Below the pieces are notes generated by a model, which did not search any database, was not told the origin of the DNA, and worked only from the letters and a program-made list of their open reading frames with translations. This document shows positions 1-13,402 of a stretch of DNA of 64,000 nt, piece after piece. Both the position numbers and the translations under genes were made by a program. This DNA comes from Cercis canadensis (lineage: Eukaryota; Streptophyta; Magnoliopsida; Fabales; Fabaceae). The stretch lies in assembly GCA_003255065.1 (NCBI GenBank), contig QAOA01004621.1, positions 172,867 through 236,866 of the forward strand, given 5' to 3'. The first letter of the stretch is position 1. Each line of letters opens with the position of its first letter.

Positions 1-37
1 TGGATAGATTGATTACCATTTATTTTGTATGAGATGT

Positions 38-932
38 TTGACTGATTGCTTTAATATGAAAATTAAATTTTCAATATTGATTTGATAATTGATTGATTAA
101 AAATCAAACCATTTATTGTTGGAGGGTTTGAATTAGTGTTAGAAACTCAAATATATAATTTCCTACATTTGAGATTTTTAAAATTATATAAATTCAAAAT
201 TAATTTAAAATTACATAATTGATTGATTGAAAAATAATTAAGCACCAAAGTGTATTGATATATATCTTTAATGCTAATTGATTTTATCTATGACTTAAAT
301 TTATTATTTTTAATATTGTATTTCAATCATCATTAAAATAGGGATTTAAATTCAAAGTAGGCCAAAAAAGTAATTTCAACAGACATGTATATTTAAAATT
401 AAATAAATACGAAAATAATAATTAAATATTAAAATTTCATTACTTCCATAATTATACCATTATTTTAGCATTGACTAAGAATAAATCAACAATATGGCAT
501 AATCAATTTAAAATTTAATAAATAATTACTATTTAATAATTAGCTAATTTGAATACATATATATAGTAATTCCAATCACATGTCAATTATAATTAATTGA
601 TTGACAATTAATTTGGCAAGTGAATAATTTTAGAATATTTTTTAAAATGTTACTCAATGTTGATGGAACTTATTTATTAGGAAAATTCAAATTTTGAATA
701 TTTTTGTATTGAATAGGAATTCAAATTTTGAAAAAAAAAGTATATAACTTATTTATTAGCAAAATCAATCATAGTGTCATTTGAGATTCAATAAAACAGA
801 AGAATCAAGTCAAAATAATTATTATCGTGAGTTCACACACTGAATAAATTATTGCAATTGGTTAGTTGAAATATTTTTTTTTACCTAAGAATGTATAATT
901 TTTAAATCATTCACTATGTGGATTATTTAAAT
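38..932. repeat. Long duplicated segment, block A, copy 1
   Basis: AT-rich non-coding sequence that aligns nearly base for base with 13403..14304. Shared landmarks include the run around 'tgttggagggtttgaatt' and the stretch near 850 ending in 'gtggattattta', after which the copies diverge. No coding potential is seen. It is the first of three collinear blocks (A, B, C) shared by 38-5370 and 13403-16260, so it probably belongs to an old non-autonomous element or a segmental duplication. Confidence 0.8.
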
Positions 933-1357
933 TTTCTTGAATTTTATTCTTTTGTTCTTAGAGACATCTATATCTATATAATATGGGTGTTTTTGAATTG
1001 AAATCTTTGAAAATATTATTAAAATTGGTAGCATTCAATAACTTTCATATTTAGAGTTATTATTTTTTATTATTTCTAAATTAATTAAAATAAATAAAGA
1101 TGTGAAGAATGAAGAAATTTAATAAAATAGAAAAATCAATGCCTTGATCAGCTTGTATAATTAGGGCATTACATATCAAAATGTATGTGAACTAAAACAC
1201 AACTAAATACATATTTTTTTGTCACAAATTGATTAGCCAGCAAATTTTTTTTTTTTTTATAATACCTAACATTTCAAAATCCCAATATAAATTTATATGG
1301 AAATCTACTCTAATTTTTTTCGATGACACAATCCAATATTCAAAAAAGAAAAAAAAA
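933..1357. other. Copy-specific AT-rich spacer
   Basis: Lies between shared blocks A and B in copy 1. The equivalent place in copy 2 (14305..14625) holds unrelated sequence. I see no gene, only A/T runs such as the poly-T near 1240-1258. Confidence 0.6.
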
Positions 1358-1660
1358 TAAGATTACACGGATGGAGGACTACAAATCTATATTCTTTCTT
1401 TACTGATGAGGCCAACCACAAAAGATAAAGTACCTAATGAAATAAAGCTATATGAGTATTTCTGCATAACCTTGAATATTTGGTTCTAAGTCCTAACTTG
1501 TAACAACCCATGCATCGGCCAGTCCACCTTGAAATTGCATGGTTAGACCCCAGGCAAAATTATCATCTGTTGAGTAAGAAGATAATATCCCATCAGTAAA
1601 CCTCCACTATAAAAGGGGAGAAAAGTGAATAAATCATTAATAAATCTCCAAAAAGATTAA
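1358..1660. repeat. Duplicated segment, block B, copy 1
   Basis: Matches 14626..14930, beginning with 'aagattacacggatggagga' and ending in 'ctccaaaaagattaag'. Non-coding. The last ~25 bases recur at 3948-3973, where homology to copy 2 resumes. The 2.3 kb between could therefore have been lost from copy 2 by recombination between these short direct repeats, or gained in copy 1. Confidence 0.75.
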
Positions 1661-3945
1661 GTGTCAGACCTACCCTTTGGCAATAACTGCTAAATAGCTC
1701 CATAGAGATTTCCAAGTGATTGAATAAAAAAACAAATTAATCATTTCAAATTAAACTTCAACCTTCCCCCACATTTGAGATTTGAGTGGGAAGCACTGCT
1801 TCCCAAAAAAAACATACAACTTGGCACAATGTTCTTACAAGCATCCCCATGTGGATATACATCGAGGATTAGCATAACCCCCATAGTTTATATACATGTC
1901 TCAAAAGAATACTACTTATATCACTACTTGTGATATAATTACATCTATACACATGTCTCAAAATATGAATTTTCTACCTAGCTTTACATCATATTAGACT
2001 ATAACAAAAGCTACGTTGATATGTTGTTATGCTCAGCTTTGTGTACCCTGCTGCATATTACCCGATTCCGCACCTGGAATGAGTAAAATATTCACAAATA
2101 ACATAGGTGAGATATATAATCTCAGTAGCTAGTAGAGTGACAAGCATACTTTATATCCATTCCAGTTCTTAAACCAAGTAAGAGTAACTAAAAAAAAAAC
2201 ATACATGATCCCATAGTCGGGAACATAAGCACAACACATATCATAACGTTCTCATTTATTACACTTTGGGGCTATCTCAACTTACCCCATCTTCCTCATG
2301 GCATAGGGCAGCATCAACTTACCCTTAGTTTCTTCCAACTGTGGGGCAGCTTCAACTTACCCCGATGGCCATCACATATAAAAGAACTAGTTCTAATTCT
2401 TTCATCATCTCATAAGTCTTCTCATAGTACTCATCTCATAAGTCACCTCATAGTATTCAATTACAATAGCGAACACCATATATAGTGATTACATAGAGCA
2501 TACACTGTCAAAAGAAACTAAACATGGTTTAAGGAAAAACTAGCTACCTGAAATTGTTACAGCACTAAATTCCCTTCTCTTGGTATCACTTTGTGTACTC
2601 TTGACGAAATTTCCTATTTCTGAAGTCATCATATAATCATGTGATTAGTTCACATGAAATTTTCAAAGTAAGACGTAGGTAACTACTAACTTCATTAACC
2701 TTAAAATTTAAGAGAACTTAATTAGTTCACTAACACCCTTAATTTCAAGTAACCATTCCCCAATCCTTTCTTTTTCCTGCTTCACAAGATTGCTAAGAGT
2801 TTCACAACAGATAATCATAAACAAGGAACTAACCCATGCACATATTTACTTTATTGTATAATCATATAATCTAGAAAAAGCAAGAGAAACGTGTGTGTCT
2901 TGCTTTGACAAATATTTCCAGAAGCAAATACAAGAACCTTCCCTAACACAATAAGTTACCATAGCCTACAGGCAAGAATTAATAAACCTGCTACAATTTA
3001 ACATATTTATGCTTGATACGATTTACAAAAAAATACACAGATTAGATATAACTAATGATATTCTGATGAATGGAACATTAGTGCTCAACAGTCACCTTTC
3101 AATGCAAACATAAATAACTGATTGAACATAAACAAGGCCCTACAGTAACATCATAGTAGCCAGCAAACTCTAGTCACCCTTGTGTTTATCATTTTCGCAA
3201 AAGCAATTATACAAAGGGGATTTTATATAAGAGGGTATGCAGTCATAAAATACTTTTCAGTGGAAGCAAATAAATTTAGCAATCTCATACCCCATTTAAT
3301 ATAGATTTACGTTAACTATAAAGCACTTCTTATCAAAGTGAAAGTAAAGTGTTTTGACTATGAAGTGAGAAGAGAAAGTTGGAAAAGTTCTCCATAATCT
3401 ATAAGAAATCCTTTTTGTTGCCATCACTTTACAAAGCTCTTATAAAGTTCCAATTAATGGCTTCAAGAAACACACATACCCATTTGCAATGTCATACTAA
3501 TTTTTTTCAAGGACCTTGCAATCAAGAACATAGCCAGAATGAGATTTAAAAAATAACAAGCAGCAGATACCACTAAGAAATAAAATCAAAAATTTAACAT
3601 GAAGGATCCAGCAGATACCCAGTGTTCAGCATCAGCAAATTTTGCCCAGTAAGCATTATTTAAATGAAAATAAGCAATACCCACTTTGTACAAAACTAAG
3701 AAACCCCAAAAGTAACAATTTGATCACAAGTACTCCATCATAAATCAAATGATTCAATCCCTTTAACATGCTTACTACTTTTCTAAAAGCCTAAAAGCAC
3801 TCTACTTGGGATGAAATTTATGTGATCATAGGAGTATAATTTATATAAATTTATGTGATCTATGAGATGAAATTTATGTGTCATAAGCACTTAATTCATT
3901 GTTACAGTAATCTCACTTTGTCTACTTGTAGTCTCACTTTGTAAA
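1661..3945. other. 2.3-kb stretch present only in copy 1
   Basis: It has no counterpart in the second copy of the duplicated segment and is bounded by a short direct repeat (about 1636-1661 and 3948-3973). No open frame with recognisable protein similarity is present. Within it, 3805-3930 resembles 5451-5500 joined to 6425-6475, so pieces of it are shared with the Helitron-like region to the right. Otherwise I see nothing in it. Confidence 0.5.
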
Positions 3946-5370
3946 GATTAATAAACCTTCAAAAAGATTAAGAAACAATATAATTTAAAGAGATCTACCT
4001 ACATTGTGAAGCCAAAACTGTTGAGCGTCCAAATGCAGGAACTGTCACATAAAAAGGAAAAAGAATGGAATAAGAAGGATCAATAAAAATGAGTAGAAAG
4101 TTTGGATGTTTACCTTTTTTTCCATTCATGAGAACCATATCATGGGATGTTATAATTTCTAGAAAATTTTCACATATATGTAACAACTAGACTTATTGCA
4201 AAGATCAAAAGGCCAAGAGCAAACAAAAGGAAAGATCACATATGATTTGAATAAAATTGGGTAGGAGGCTACGAACTAGTGATGATGAATTGCAGCCATT
4301 TGGAAGCACATTATAATCTAGAAAAAAAAATTGCATCCTTTTTTAGCAAGTAGTTCTCTTTTATAGTTTCTGCATCAAGTGCAAAGGAGAAACCAAAGAG
4401 GATAGAGAACTTTTGATATATACTGTGTGTTGTGTGTGTGTGTGTGTGCCTTTGAAGATGTTGAAAAAAATATAGATTTAGAGAGACAAATAGTATATAG
4501 AGAAAGAACAAACCTTATTACCTTTTGAGATTGAGGAGATAAAAAGAAGAAGAAAAATGAAATAAATCTTAAGGATCCATAATATTACAGCAACAAATGG
4601 TATATAGAGAAAGAGCAAACCTTGTTTCCTTTGTTGATGGGGAAATGGTGGGTGAGAAAATGGAATATTGAAGGAGCAAAACAGATACATAAGGAGATTC
4701 AAAGATATATTAGAATGAAATAGATATTAAGAAACAAAATTATAACAACCAAAAAAATAGAGAAAGAGCATACCTTGTTGCCTTTGGAGATGGAGGAGAT
4801 GAAGAGGAAAATTAATAATGAAATAACAAAATAGTTGCATAAGGAGATTGAGAGATATATTAAAATGAAATAGTAAAATGGCTGCATATAGAGATTGAGA
4901 GATATATTAGAATAGAATAGATAGAGAACTACAACAATAGAAAAAATGATTTGAAAAAGCTTCATAAGCAAAATAGCAAAAAATTATCATATAAACTGAG
5001 CACATGAGATAGAGATAAAAAAGCATACCTGAGAGCTTCTTCAGATGGAGAAAAATGATTAACAGATTTGTGACCCAATAGAGGTGAGCACTATATGTTG
5101 TACTCTATATATAGAGTTTTTTTTGTAGGCATAAGCTCCAAATCCTAATTTTTTAATTTCAATTGACAAATCATCATTTATTAAAGGGCTAAAATTTGGG
5201 ATAGTATATCATTTATATATTTGCTAATTGTGATTATTATTTTATTAGTCAATTTCTGTTATTATATTTGTATTAATTTTGGTTATTATATTTGGAGTAA
5301 TAAATGTGAATATTCATGGCTCATCATAATGGCTGGATTGCCACATAGTGGCTTGTGGTGCATTGAGGTT
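3946..5370. repeat. Duplicated segment, block C, copy 1, with internal modules
   Basis: Aligns with about 14905..16260. It contains a TG microsatellite (about 4425-4449) and three to four diverged modules around 4490, 4600, 4755 and 5025, each carrying a 'gagcaaaccttgtt'-like motif. On the minus strand each motif reads as an exon end followed by GTATGC or GTTTGT, like a splice donor. The short peptides on the minus strand here (repeats of ISSISKGNKVCSF) are not similar to a protein I know, so I treat this as non-coding repeat. Confidence 0.7.
4425..4449. repeat. (TG)n microsatellite
   Basis: An uninterrupted alternating TG tract with one slip. The equivalent site in the second copy (about 15403-15440) carries a TA tract instead, so the microsatellite has changed type between the copies. 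Confidence 0.9.
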
Positions 5371-5382
5371 CTTTTATAATTA

Positions 5383-5412
5383 CTAGTACTATTCTCGCGC
5401 CGATGCGCGGGC
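5383..5412 (-). mobile_element. Helitron-like 3' terminus
   Basis: On the minus strand a GC-rich hairpin (stem GCGCG/CGCGC, loop of four, at about 5394-5411) is followed about ten bases later by CTAG and then T. This matches the known 3' end of plant Helitrons: a short hairpin, CTRR, and insertion between A and T. It is GC-rich in an otherwise AT-rich region. The element body would lie to the right (higher coordinates); I could not identify its 5' TC end or any Rep/helicase coding sequence, so it would be non-autonomous. Confidence 0.55.
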
Positions 5413-7256
5413 TGTTGGGCGGCGGGGTGCGGGACCTAGACAACGAGATTTGGGATGAAATTTATTTGATCATAGAAGTATAATTTATATAAATCTATGT
5501 GATCTAATATACCAATTATAAATTTCATATTTTGAACCATAAATGCAATGCATTAAAAGTATCAATCATGAACCTATAATACATTTGAAAGAGTATTAAA
5601 CAAATGCAGAATGAGATAATACTATACTCAAAAAAGTTGTGGTGTATGATTTGTATTAGGAATGTCAACATCTTTCTCTAAGTCCACACGATTTTGCACT
5701 AATCCTGAAATTGCAATATTGTTATACCTAATGACTTAAGATATACAAAGTCATTTTGAGTATGAAGAAAGTAGCAAGTATATACTATTGGTTATTTAGG
5801 ATAAGCATAAATCATTATCGTATTCTTTAATAACATCTTTATAACTTATGTGCACACTGCACTGTATCTTGTTGTGAGTTCCTTATTTTAGACCTCCACA
5901 TTACTAACGCTCCTATGATAAGTAAATGACCAAAGTACCAAACCAAACTTCTTTTAAATTTAGGTCATGTTACACTCAATTGTATATATTTATATCCCCA
6001 CCTTATTCATTTTTCTTTCTCATTATATATCACAAGAGTATCCTATATTATACTATTTTTTTATATCAAACATAAGAAAGAGAATTCCAAATGTCTTCAT
6101 TGATAGAAAAGAGTTTCCTATATTAATTACCTAGATAAACATACTAACATTTTTATTGATGAAGTATTGACCCACAATGGTTAATAAAATAGTTTAGTTC
6201 TCATTCCCAACTTATCTCAAAAATCAACTGCCCAAAATTAAAATGTCCCATTTTTTATCTTTAAAATGGACATGTAAAAGTTCATTTCCTATTTATAATA
6301 AATGCCATATCCCAATTATTTGNTAAAATGAACATGTAAAAGTTCATTTCCTATTTATAATAAATGCCATATCCCAATTATTTGATTACCATTGATATTT
6401 TTTTTAAAAAAATGAATAATTAGTGACATAAGCATTTAATTCATTATTACATTAGTCTCAGTTTGTCTACTTGTAGTAAGTAGTTCTCTTGAGTGGTATG
6501 CCAATCTCATCTTTGTACCCTTGAAGGCTAAAGAAAATATAAATTTTTTATTCTCTTGAGACCTACTGAGTTAATTTATAGGTCTTGCTACCAATAGGTC
6601 TTATTCTTCAATAAAATTATCTAAGGCCATTTAAGAAAAAAAAATTTCTCATAATATGACTCCATAGCAAATGATTGAAAATTATAATCAAATGTCATTG
6701 AAAAAAAACTTGTGTCTAAAATAAAGAAATAATCAACAACTCATCTTTTTAATCAAATAACTTCATGCACTCATAGGAAATTTTAGAAAATTTCAATAAG
6801 GATCCTTAATCCTTAAATATAGCTTGTTAATATACTTTTAATTTGTAGTACTTACATTTGGTTTCCTGTTTTATGGATGACTTAGGTTTAAGTTCCTTGT
6901 TGTAAGAATTAAGTTCAATAGATTCCTATAGTATATTAGTACATAGATTGTGCTTTTACAATTTCTCTACAATTTCAAACATATTTTAATTTTAGAGGCA
7001 TCAAAATATTAAGTACTCAAATTTTCTTTTACAATGTTCCTATAATTTCACAATTTAATCAATGAAAAAGATTTTTAAACTTGAACAAAACCATATGCTT
7101 GTAAATTGTAGTTAACACATTAATCAACTCCTTGGTATGCTAGTCTTAACACATGAATCACTTTTACCTCCCAACTACTTTTAAGCAAATGTCTTATATC
7201 ATTGATAAAACACCCATATAAATGGAAGGTCACATCAACAAAGTCTATCAAGTGCA
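5413..7256. other. AT-rich intergenic, possible Helitron body
   Basis: No gene is visible. A single N at 6323 sits between two copies of one 61-base sequence (6262-6322 and 6324-6384), which suggests a contig join rather than a biological duplication. Short stretches near 5451 and 6430 also occur together at 3805-3930. Confidence 0.5.
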
Positions 7257-8100
7257 CTACCTCTTAAGAATTTGATTCACATACAATTTTCTGATGCCTT
7301 TATTCCAACAAAATATCAGATCATGCCTTATTGTAGTAAATTCAGCTTTTAGATTGTTACCCATGCCTATAGAGCCACATAAACCACCAAGCCACCCATT
7401 GATGATCTCGAATAACCAACCTAATCTCCCTAGGTTCCCAAAACTACCACCATCTACATTTAGCTTAATGGTCTCTACACTTGAAGACTGCCAATATATC
7501 AATTGCACCTTTCTTTCTTGTTTTCTCGCTTTTCCAGAATTTTTTTACTGCAAGTTAAACCATTGCCTAGATCTTATTAACACTCACCATCAACAGAGTG
7601 CCAAGCCTTTCAAAAACCTGTTTATTGTGTTTTCTCCATATCCACCACAACATGTAATAGAAGAGAATATGCGACTTCGTTATCCCTTTTCCTATATTCC
7701 CATTTATAAAAAACCAAGCATTCAATTTTTTTTTTCCAAAAACTACTATCTACACTAAAACCCAAATAGACGTGATTTATAGCAGCCCTAAGACAATGCA
7801 TTGTATTTTCTATATCAAACTTGCACTTGTTGCATAAGGAATTTTGACTAAGGTGTCTGCAAGCACGAAACCAATTTGTGGGTATGGCGTCATTAAGGAT
7901 TAGTCACATAAAAACTTTAATTTGTTCTGGAGCCGCAAGCTTCCATACATAGTTCCATCTTTGATATCCATATGATTTTTTTTTCTTAGATATTAACCAA
8001 TCATACCTAGCCTCCATACTTAGTTGTGGTATTTCTCCAAACAATCATGTCTTGAATATCACCATACTGAGTAACGGCATCTAAAGATCTTATCTAAAAC
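7257..8100 (-). pseudogene. LINE remnant: zinc-binding RT tail plus RNase H
   Basis: Read on the minus strand, 8060-7780 gives pieces like the zinc-binding region that follows plant LINE reverse transcriptases: WKLAAPEQIKVF, then NDAIPTNWFRACRHLSQNSL, then CNKCKFDIENTMHC. Further on, 7490-7270 reads IKLNVDGGSFGNLGRLGW and CGSIGMGNNLKAEF, matching the start of the plant LINE RNase H domain (DG.S.GN.G..G, then N.AE). The frame is broken by an in-frame stop where a Trp is usual and by frameshifts. The reverse transcriptase core and endonuclease are not seen, so this is the 3' end of a dead non-LTR element. Confidence 0.75.
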
Positions 8101-11100
8101 ACAAACATTTTCATATCAAAGTCTTCATATTTTGATGTGATAATAATTACTAATAATGCTAATGATAATGCATTTCAAGAAATGTATAGCCACAACATGT
8201 TGAAGGTCACCTGTATAGGAACTTATCTAACAAAAATAGATCAACTTTGGCCATAGTATCTATTTAAATATCAAAATGAAACATCTTAATTTTTGACATT
8301 CCTAGCCAATTCTCTGAAAAATCAATTTTTAAAAAGAAAATGAACCTAATAATGAGAATGAAATGAAAATGAATGTTTCATTTTTTATTGAAACTTCTTT
8401 CATTGAATTAATCTTAAAATTTCTATCCAATTCCATATTTGCCTTATTCTTCCTATACCATGATGTATTTTCACTACCATTATTTTGTGTGGATAATCTT
8501 GTTTCTACTCTAATTCTCACCCCCATTTCTTTTCATACCATTATCTTTAGTAGGAATACCCAATGGATTAATTGAATTTATAAATATATAAATTATACTA
8601 AAGTAGAAGAGTTGCAAGAGATACTGCAGTAATTATTTTTTTTTCATGTGTTATTTAATAATGGTTCAATTTTTTCATTTTTTTCCATCCAAAACTTCCT
8701 TCTTCCCTCATTTTAGTCTACACACATTCCTTTATTATTTTTGTCTTCTGATTACACATGTAATCATTTTTTTCACCATTTCTTCTCTTCTCTTCCTATG
8801 CCATCTCTTCTCTTTCCCATGTATCATTTACTCAAATCTTCATCTTGATGTCATATTTCATTTTTCCTATATGCTTCTATCAACTGCTTTTCAATCTCCC
8901 CATACTTCAACAATTTTCTTTGATTCCTTTATTACCAATTTTTTATTTTTTCTTATGCATCTCTTTGATTCATACTTCATTTGTCTTACACATTTCAAAG
9001 GTATTTACAGCTTTTATGTTCCCTCTCATCTCTTGATATTAGTTCACGAATAAGATTGAATTACCAGTGGAAAAAACCTTTGTGAAAAACAAAGATCATA
9101 AGATAAAAAGCCACCCTTGAAGCCCAAGGCATCTTGAAAGCCATTTTTTCTCTACTCAAAGACAGTGTTTTTTTAAAATAGCTTTTTATTATTTTTATAC
9201 ATTTATATGTATTGTGGGATTGGTGAATATTTTTCTCCTTTTTTTTTTTACATTTACTCTTTGTATTTTTTATTTTTCCTCTAAAATATTGTACAGTCTC
9301 TTTGCAAGTTGAACACCAAAATCAACAGGCATAACATATTGGATCAAGGACTCAATATGTCTTACATGGTGAAGTTGCTTTCACTAAAAGCCTTTGATTT
9401 TTGTCTTTCCTGCTACTTTAATTGCTCCATTTACATTTGGGTGAATATATTTGATTTAAACTTGTAATTGGTTATGTTTATGGCTCAGCATTTATGCTCC
9501 CAGCAAAGGTTTTTCATGCTTTGAACGTCAGTGAATGTTGAAGAACTAAATGCAGCTCATTCACACTTTTCTTTTGGTTTTTGTTAAAACTATGGTAAGC
9601 CGATTATTCTTTTAAGAATCCATTTAGCATAACTTAAGTTTCTTGCTATCTGTTATTTTGTTTTTAAATTTTATGTTATTTCTACTTAGGTTAACCCTTT
9701 GATTTTGGTTATTTTTTTCATTCTCCCAACTATGTTGTGGATATGTTTTTGTGCTTTCAACAACTACATTTGTCAATGGAACCATTGATGATCGTTGTTT
9801 CCCTTAAGGTACTTTTACTTCTATCTCAAGCACTCCTATTTGTTCTCTCTTATTCCTTATCCAGAATACCATTTTATATTTCTACCCTTTGGAAAACACC
9901 AACAATAAAATAATCACTATAGTTTGCTATTTTATTGTGGTCATTTTTTACATACATAGCCAATTAAAACAATACATTTTAACTTATTGTTAATTCATCT
10001 CAATTTTAGAGTGACTAAATTCATACACAACATACTTCCAAGTTTGTAGTACATTATAATGCATTTTAACCTACTAACATTAAGATATCTACCAATAGAA
10101 TATTGCAAATTGAAAGGATCTATATATGATCAGTATTTTCTAAAAAAATAATGGAAGAAAATAATTAGAATGAGAAACCAAAAGAATTTAAAAAAAAAAT
10201 GACACATAGAGTAAACATTCTAAGATGAATAGATTTAATAGAAATCACATTTCAAAATTAGTTAGCATCCTAAAAGTTTATGAAAATACTCATCAATGGA
10301 AAAAGTAATCTATAATCAAGATAATAATTTAGATTTCTCTTTATATTAAAGAGCTAAGATTATGATAGTGTTAATTGAGGCAGACAAATAGAACAGAGTC
10401 TCTTAGAAGTTTAACTCTCCAAATATGTTTTTGTAGGTATAACACTCATGCGCTAACTAAAATCTGTCAGTTAATTCATTTTTAAAAATTTGACATATTT
10501 GCATGTTTACACATAAAATTATGTAGAATGTTAGCAATAATCTTGTATAGTATAAAATTTGTTTACCAAGAATTACATCATCTAATAAAAGCAGTAGAAA
10601 CAAAGTTGACATCTATATATTATTTTCCATACATTTAATTAGGAAAAGGAACCAATATTACTTCCTAAGATCTACCTAATAAAAGAAAATTTCTACATTC
10701 CTATTAAATTGTGCAAAGTAGGAACCTTCTCTCAAGGAATGGAGCCATAACAAAAAGAAAATAAAATAATTAGTTGACCTTTATAAGAATAGAGGGCACA
10801 AAATCATGGAAATGCAAGCAATTCACCATGAAAACAGCTAACACTTTCCCAATGCCACAGGTTTGCAAAATCAGCAACTCACATGTGCTTCACGCTTTGT
10901 AAGGTAGCAAGCATATGATTGAAGAATAAAGAATAAATGTCGTGCTGTGAAATAGAGATTATAGATCTTAAAAATTAAACTTCCAAACAAAAAAATAGAA
11001 ATTGGAAGTATTCTCAGTGAAATAGAAATTAAATCACAGAAAAAAGAATTATACTTAACTTCTTTGATTGGCTAGTAGGTGCCTCAAGAGCAATAATTTA

Positions 11101-11690
11101 ATTTTGTGTATCACAAACTATGTACAAATTTGGAGTATTACATGTCCCATATTGGATAGGCTACCCTTGTTGTATAGACTCTAACGGCAAAAGAAAAATT
11201 ACAATAATCAAATTCTAGTGCAAATAAATTTTGTAACAAATTTGAAAATTTTCATCTTTTACTTATTTGATTAATTAATGGATATTCAGTACCCTAATAG
11301 TCCTATTAGAGTTTTCGTAAGTAGATAGTGGTCTAAATTTAGTACAACCTGAAACTCTATAATTTATTTTTTATTTTTCCAAAACCCTTCATGGGTGGAT
11401 AGACGACTGAATTTGCTTTTCATTATCATCCACACCCCAATTATCAACTATCTAAAACCAACTTGTTTCATTTGCTTATCTTAAAATAGGACATTTAATA
11501 ATAATAAAAAATTGCTATAATGCATGTCCCACCTCAATTACTTGACATTATTTTGCACCTTCAATATGTTCATTTTTTTTTTTGGGAGACATGTTAATTA
11601 CTTCTTCTATTGAAAGGAGTAAATTCCCTCCTAAAATCTCACCCCATACGGTGCTAAAGAATATTACCAACAATGAAAAAATTCTTGGAA
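8101..11690. other. AT-rich intergenic stretch
   Basis: Long T-rich open frames occur on the plus strand (for example 8646-9053), but they encode Phe/Leu/Ser/His-rich peptides with no recognisable domain, as expected from pyrimidine-rich DNA. No RNA gene or clear mobile-element terminus was found. Confidence 0.5.
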
Positions 11691-11699
11691 TGTAATAGG

Positions 11700-12130
11700 T
11701 GTTATTCAATGCAAGCACCCAAGAAGGGGTGAATTGGGTAATTTAAAAAATATTTTCAAAAGCTCAAAGATGAACAAATAAAGATCTAGAAGTAGCAAGA
11801 CAATTTAGATCTAAGTAATATAAATAATAGAGCATAATATAAAGAGATAAAGGAAGAGAATATCAGTCACAAGTTTATAGAGGTTCGACTTCAATCCAAG
11901 CTTATGTCCTCTTGCTCAAGCCACCATTGAGCTATCCATTAGCTTAGTCAGATTTTCCAGGCACTTGCAAGCCTTTACAAAGTGAATGATGACACCCTCC
12001 TTTCCTAAGAGGATACCACCTCTATATCTAGACTCTCAAGGGATCATCTCCTATTGTTGTCTACTATTGTTGCTGAATCAAACTTATTAGAATTTAATAA
12101 GTTAAAAGGAAAAAGAACATGCTACAGATA
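11700..12130. repeat. Possible degraded LTR fragment
   Basis: Contains 'cacccaagaaggggtgaatt' followed by a poly-A-like stretch, and further on 'tttatagaggttcgactt'. Wording of this kind recurs in LTRs of plant retroelements. No partner LTR, target duplication or coding region is visible, so this rests on resemblance alone. Confidence 0.3.
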
Positions 12131-13271
12131 TAAACGCAAACATAAACCAACCAAATTCATCAAGTAAAGATCTTAGAGGCTTACACAAATTATGCCATTT
12201 TAGAAACATAAACTGTTGTCACTTACAAAATTATTGTGAACAATTCTGAACTGATCAAAGTACTCAGACTTATTCTTATACACAGAGGTCTTATTTTTTT
12301 TTTCTTTGTCTTCTCAGTAAGTTTGGCAATCTCCTCATATGCAGCAGCCTTGTCATTCAATGAATAGATAGCATAATTGAAAACTAATTCTAAATTTGTA
12401 AGAAACATAAAAGTATAGACATCCAATGCACAAAGCCAATTAAAAAAAATTACATAGTTAATCAAAGAGTAATAGGCTTAAATCAAATGATTAATTTAGA
12501 TAGGAAAAAATAAACACCTAGATTATTAGCTGTAGAAGTAAGAAAAGATTTACGATAAAATTGAGACCAACAATTTTGATCTTTGCTTTGAGGAGTAAAT
12601 GTTAAGATTTATTTTAAAGAAAAGAAAAAGTTGAGAGCAACTATTTCTATCTAAATGTTCATTGTTCTTTTTGGTGCAAAATCTAAATTCTATTCTTTTG
12701 CTTGTATGAAATTAATTTGTACACCAAGAAATCAAAAACATAAAAAAGTAAAACATATTGACCAAGGACAAACAACTCAAAGGCTTTATGAAATAACTGT
12801 TAAAAATGCATAGTTCCAACAATAAAAGTACATAATCTAAAGTATCTCTCACTCCCATGACCATTGTTTCCCATTTTTGATTGCCTTTGAAAGGTGGGTG
12901 GTTGAAATATACATGTCCTTGGTGCTTGACATATGCACAATCTCATTCCATTAAGTATCACATAATTTTATCACAAAATTAATAATTACTTAATCTCACA
13001 TTTGTAAATACTTAAACATATGGGACCAATGTAGTCATGTTCAAGATTAAATTGTAATATCTACTTTAAGCACTTTCTAAATTAATATTTATTAAACAGA
13101 AGAGTATTTGTACCCAATTCACAATGATGGTCTTTAGGAAAGACTCAATCAGCACAACATCATTGCTCATTCTAAATAAAGAGTGGATAGGTCAATCTTG
13201 TTTTAAGTTGTTATCCTTTATCTCAATCTTGAACAAAAATCTCTACCCTATTCATGTATTGAGCTAATAAG
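12131..13271. other. AT-rich intergenic up to assembly gap
   Basis: A minus-strand open frame at 12223-12465 has no domain I recognise, and nothing around it supports a gene. The stretch ends at the run of Ns. Confidence 0.5.
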
Positions 13272-13402
13272 NNNNNNNNNNNNNNNNNNNNNNNNNNNNN
13301 NNNNNNNNNNNNNNNNNNNNNNNNNNNNNNNNNNNNNNNNNNNNNNNNNNNNNNNNNNNNNNNNNNNNNNNNNNNNNNNNNNNNNNNNNNNNNNNNNNNN
13401 NN
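13272..13402. other. Assembly gap
   Basis: A run of about 131 N. The first base after it is homologous to position 38, the first base from which the left copy of the duplicated segment can be aligned, so the repeat itself probably caused the break. Confidence 0.99.

Noticed and set aside
8646-9053. 135-aa plus-strand open frame
   Set aside because: Phe/Leu/Ser/His-rich translation of T-rich DNA, overlapping another frame with the same look, no domain and no neighbouring exon signals.
12223-12465. 80-aa minus-strand open frame with NDKAAAYEEIAKL
   Set aside because: The short helical stretch looks protein-like but nothing before or after supports it and I could not name a family.
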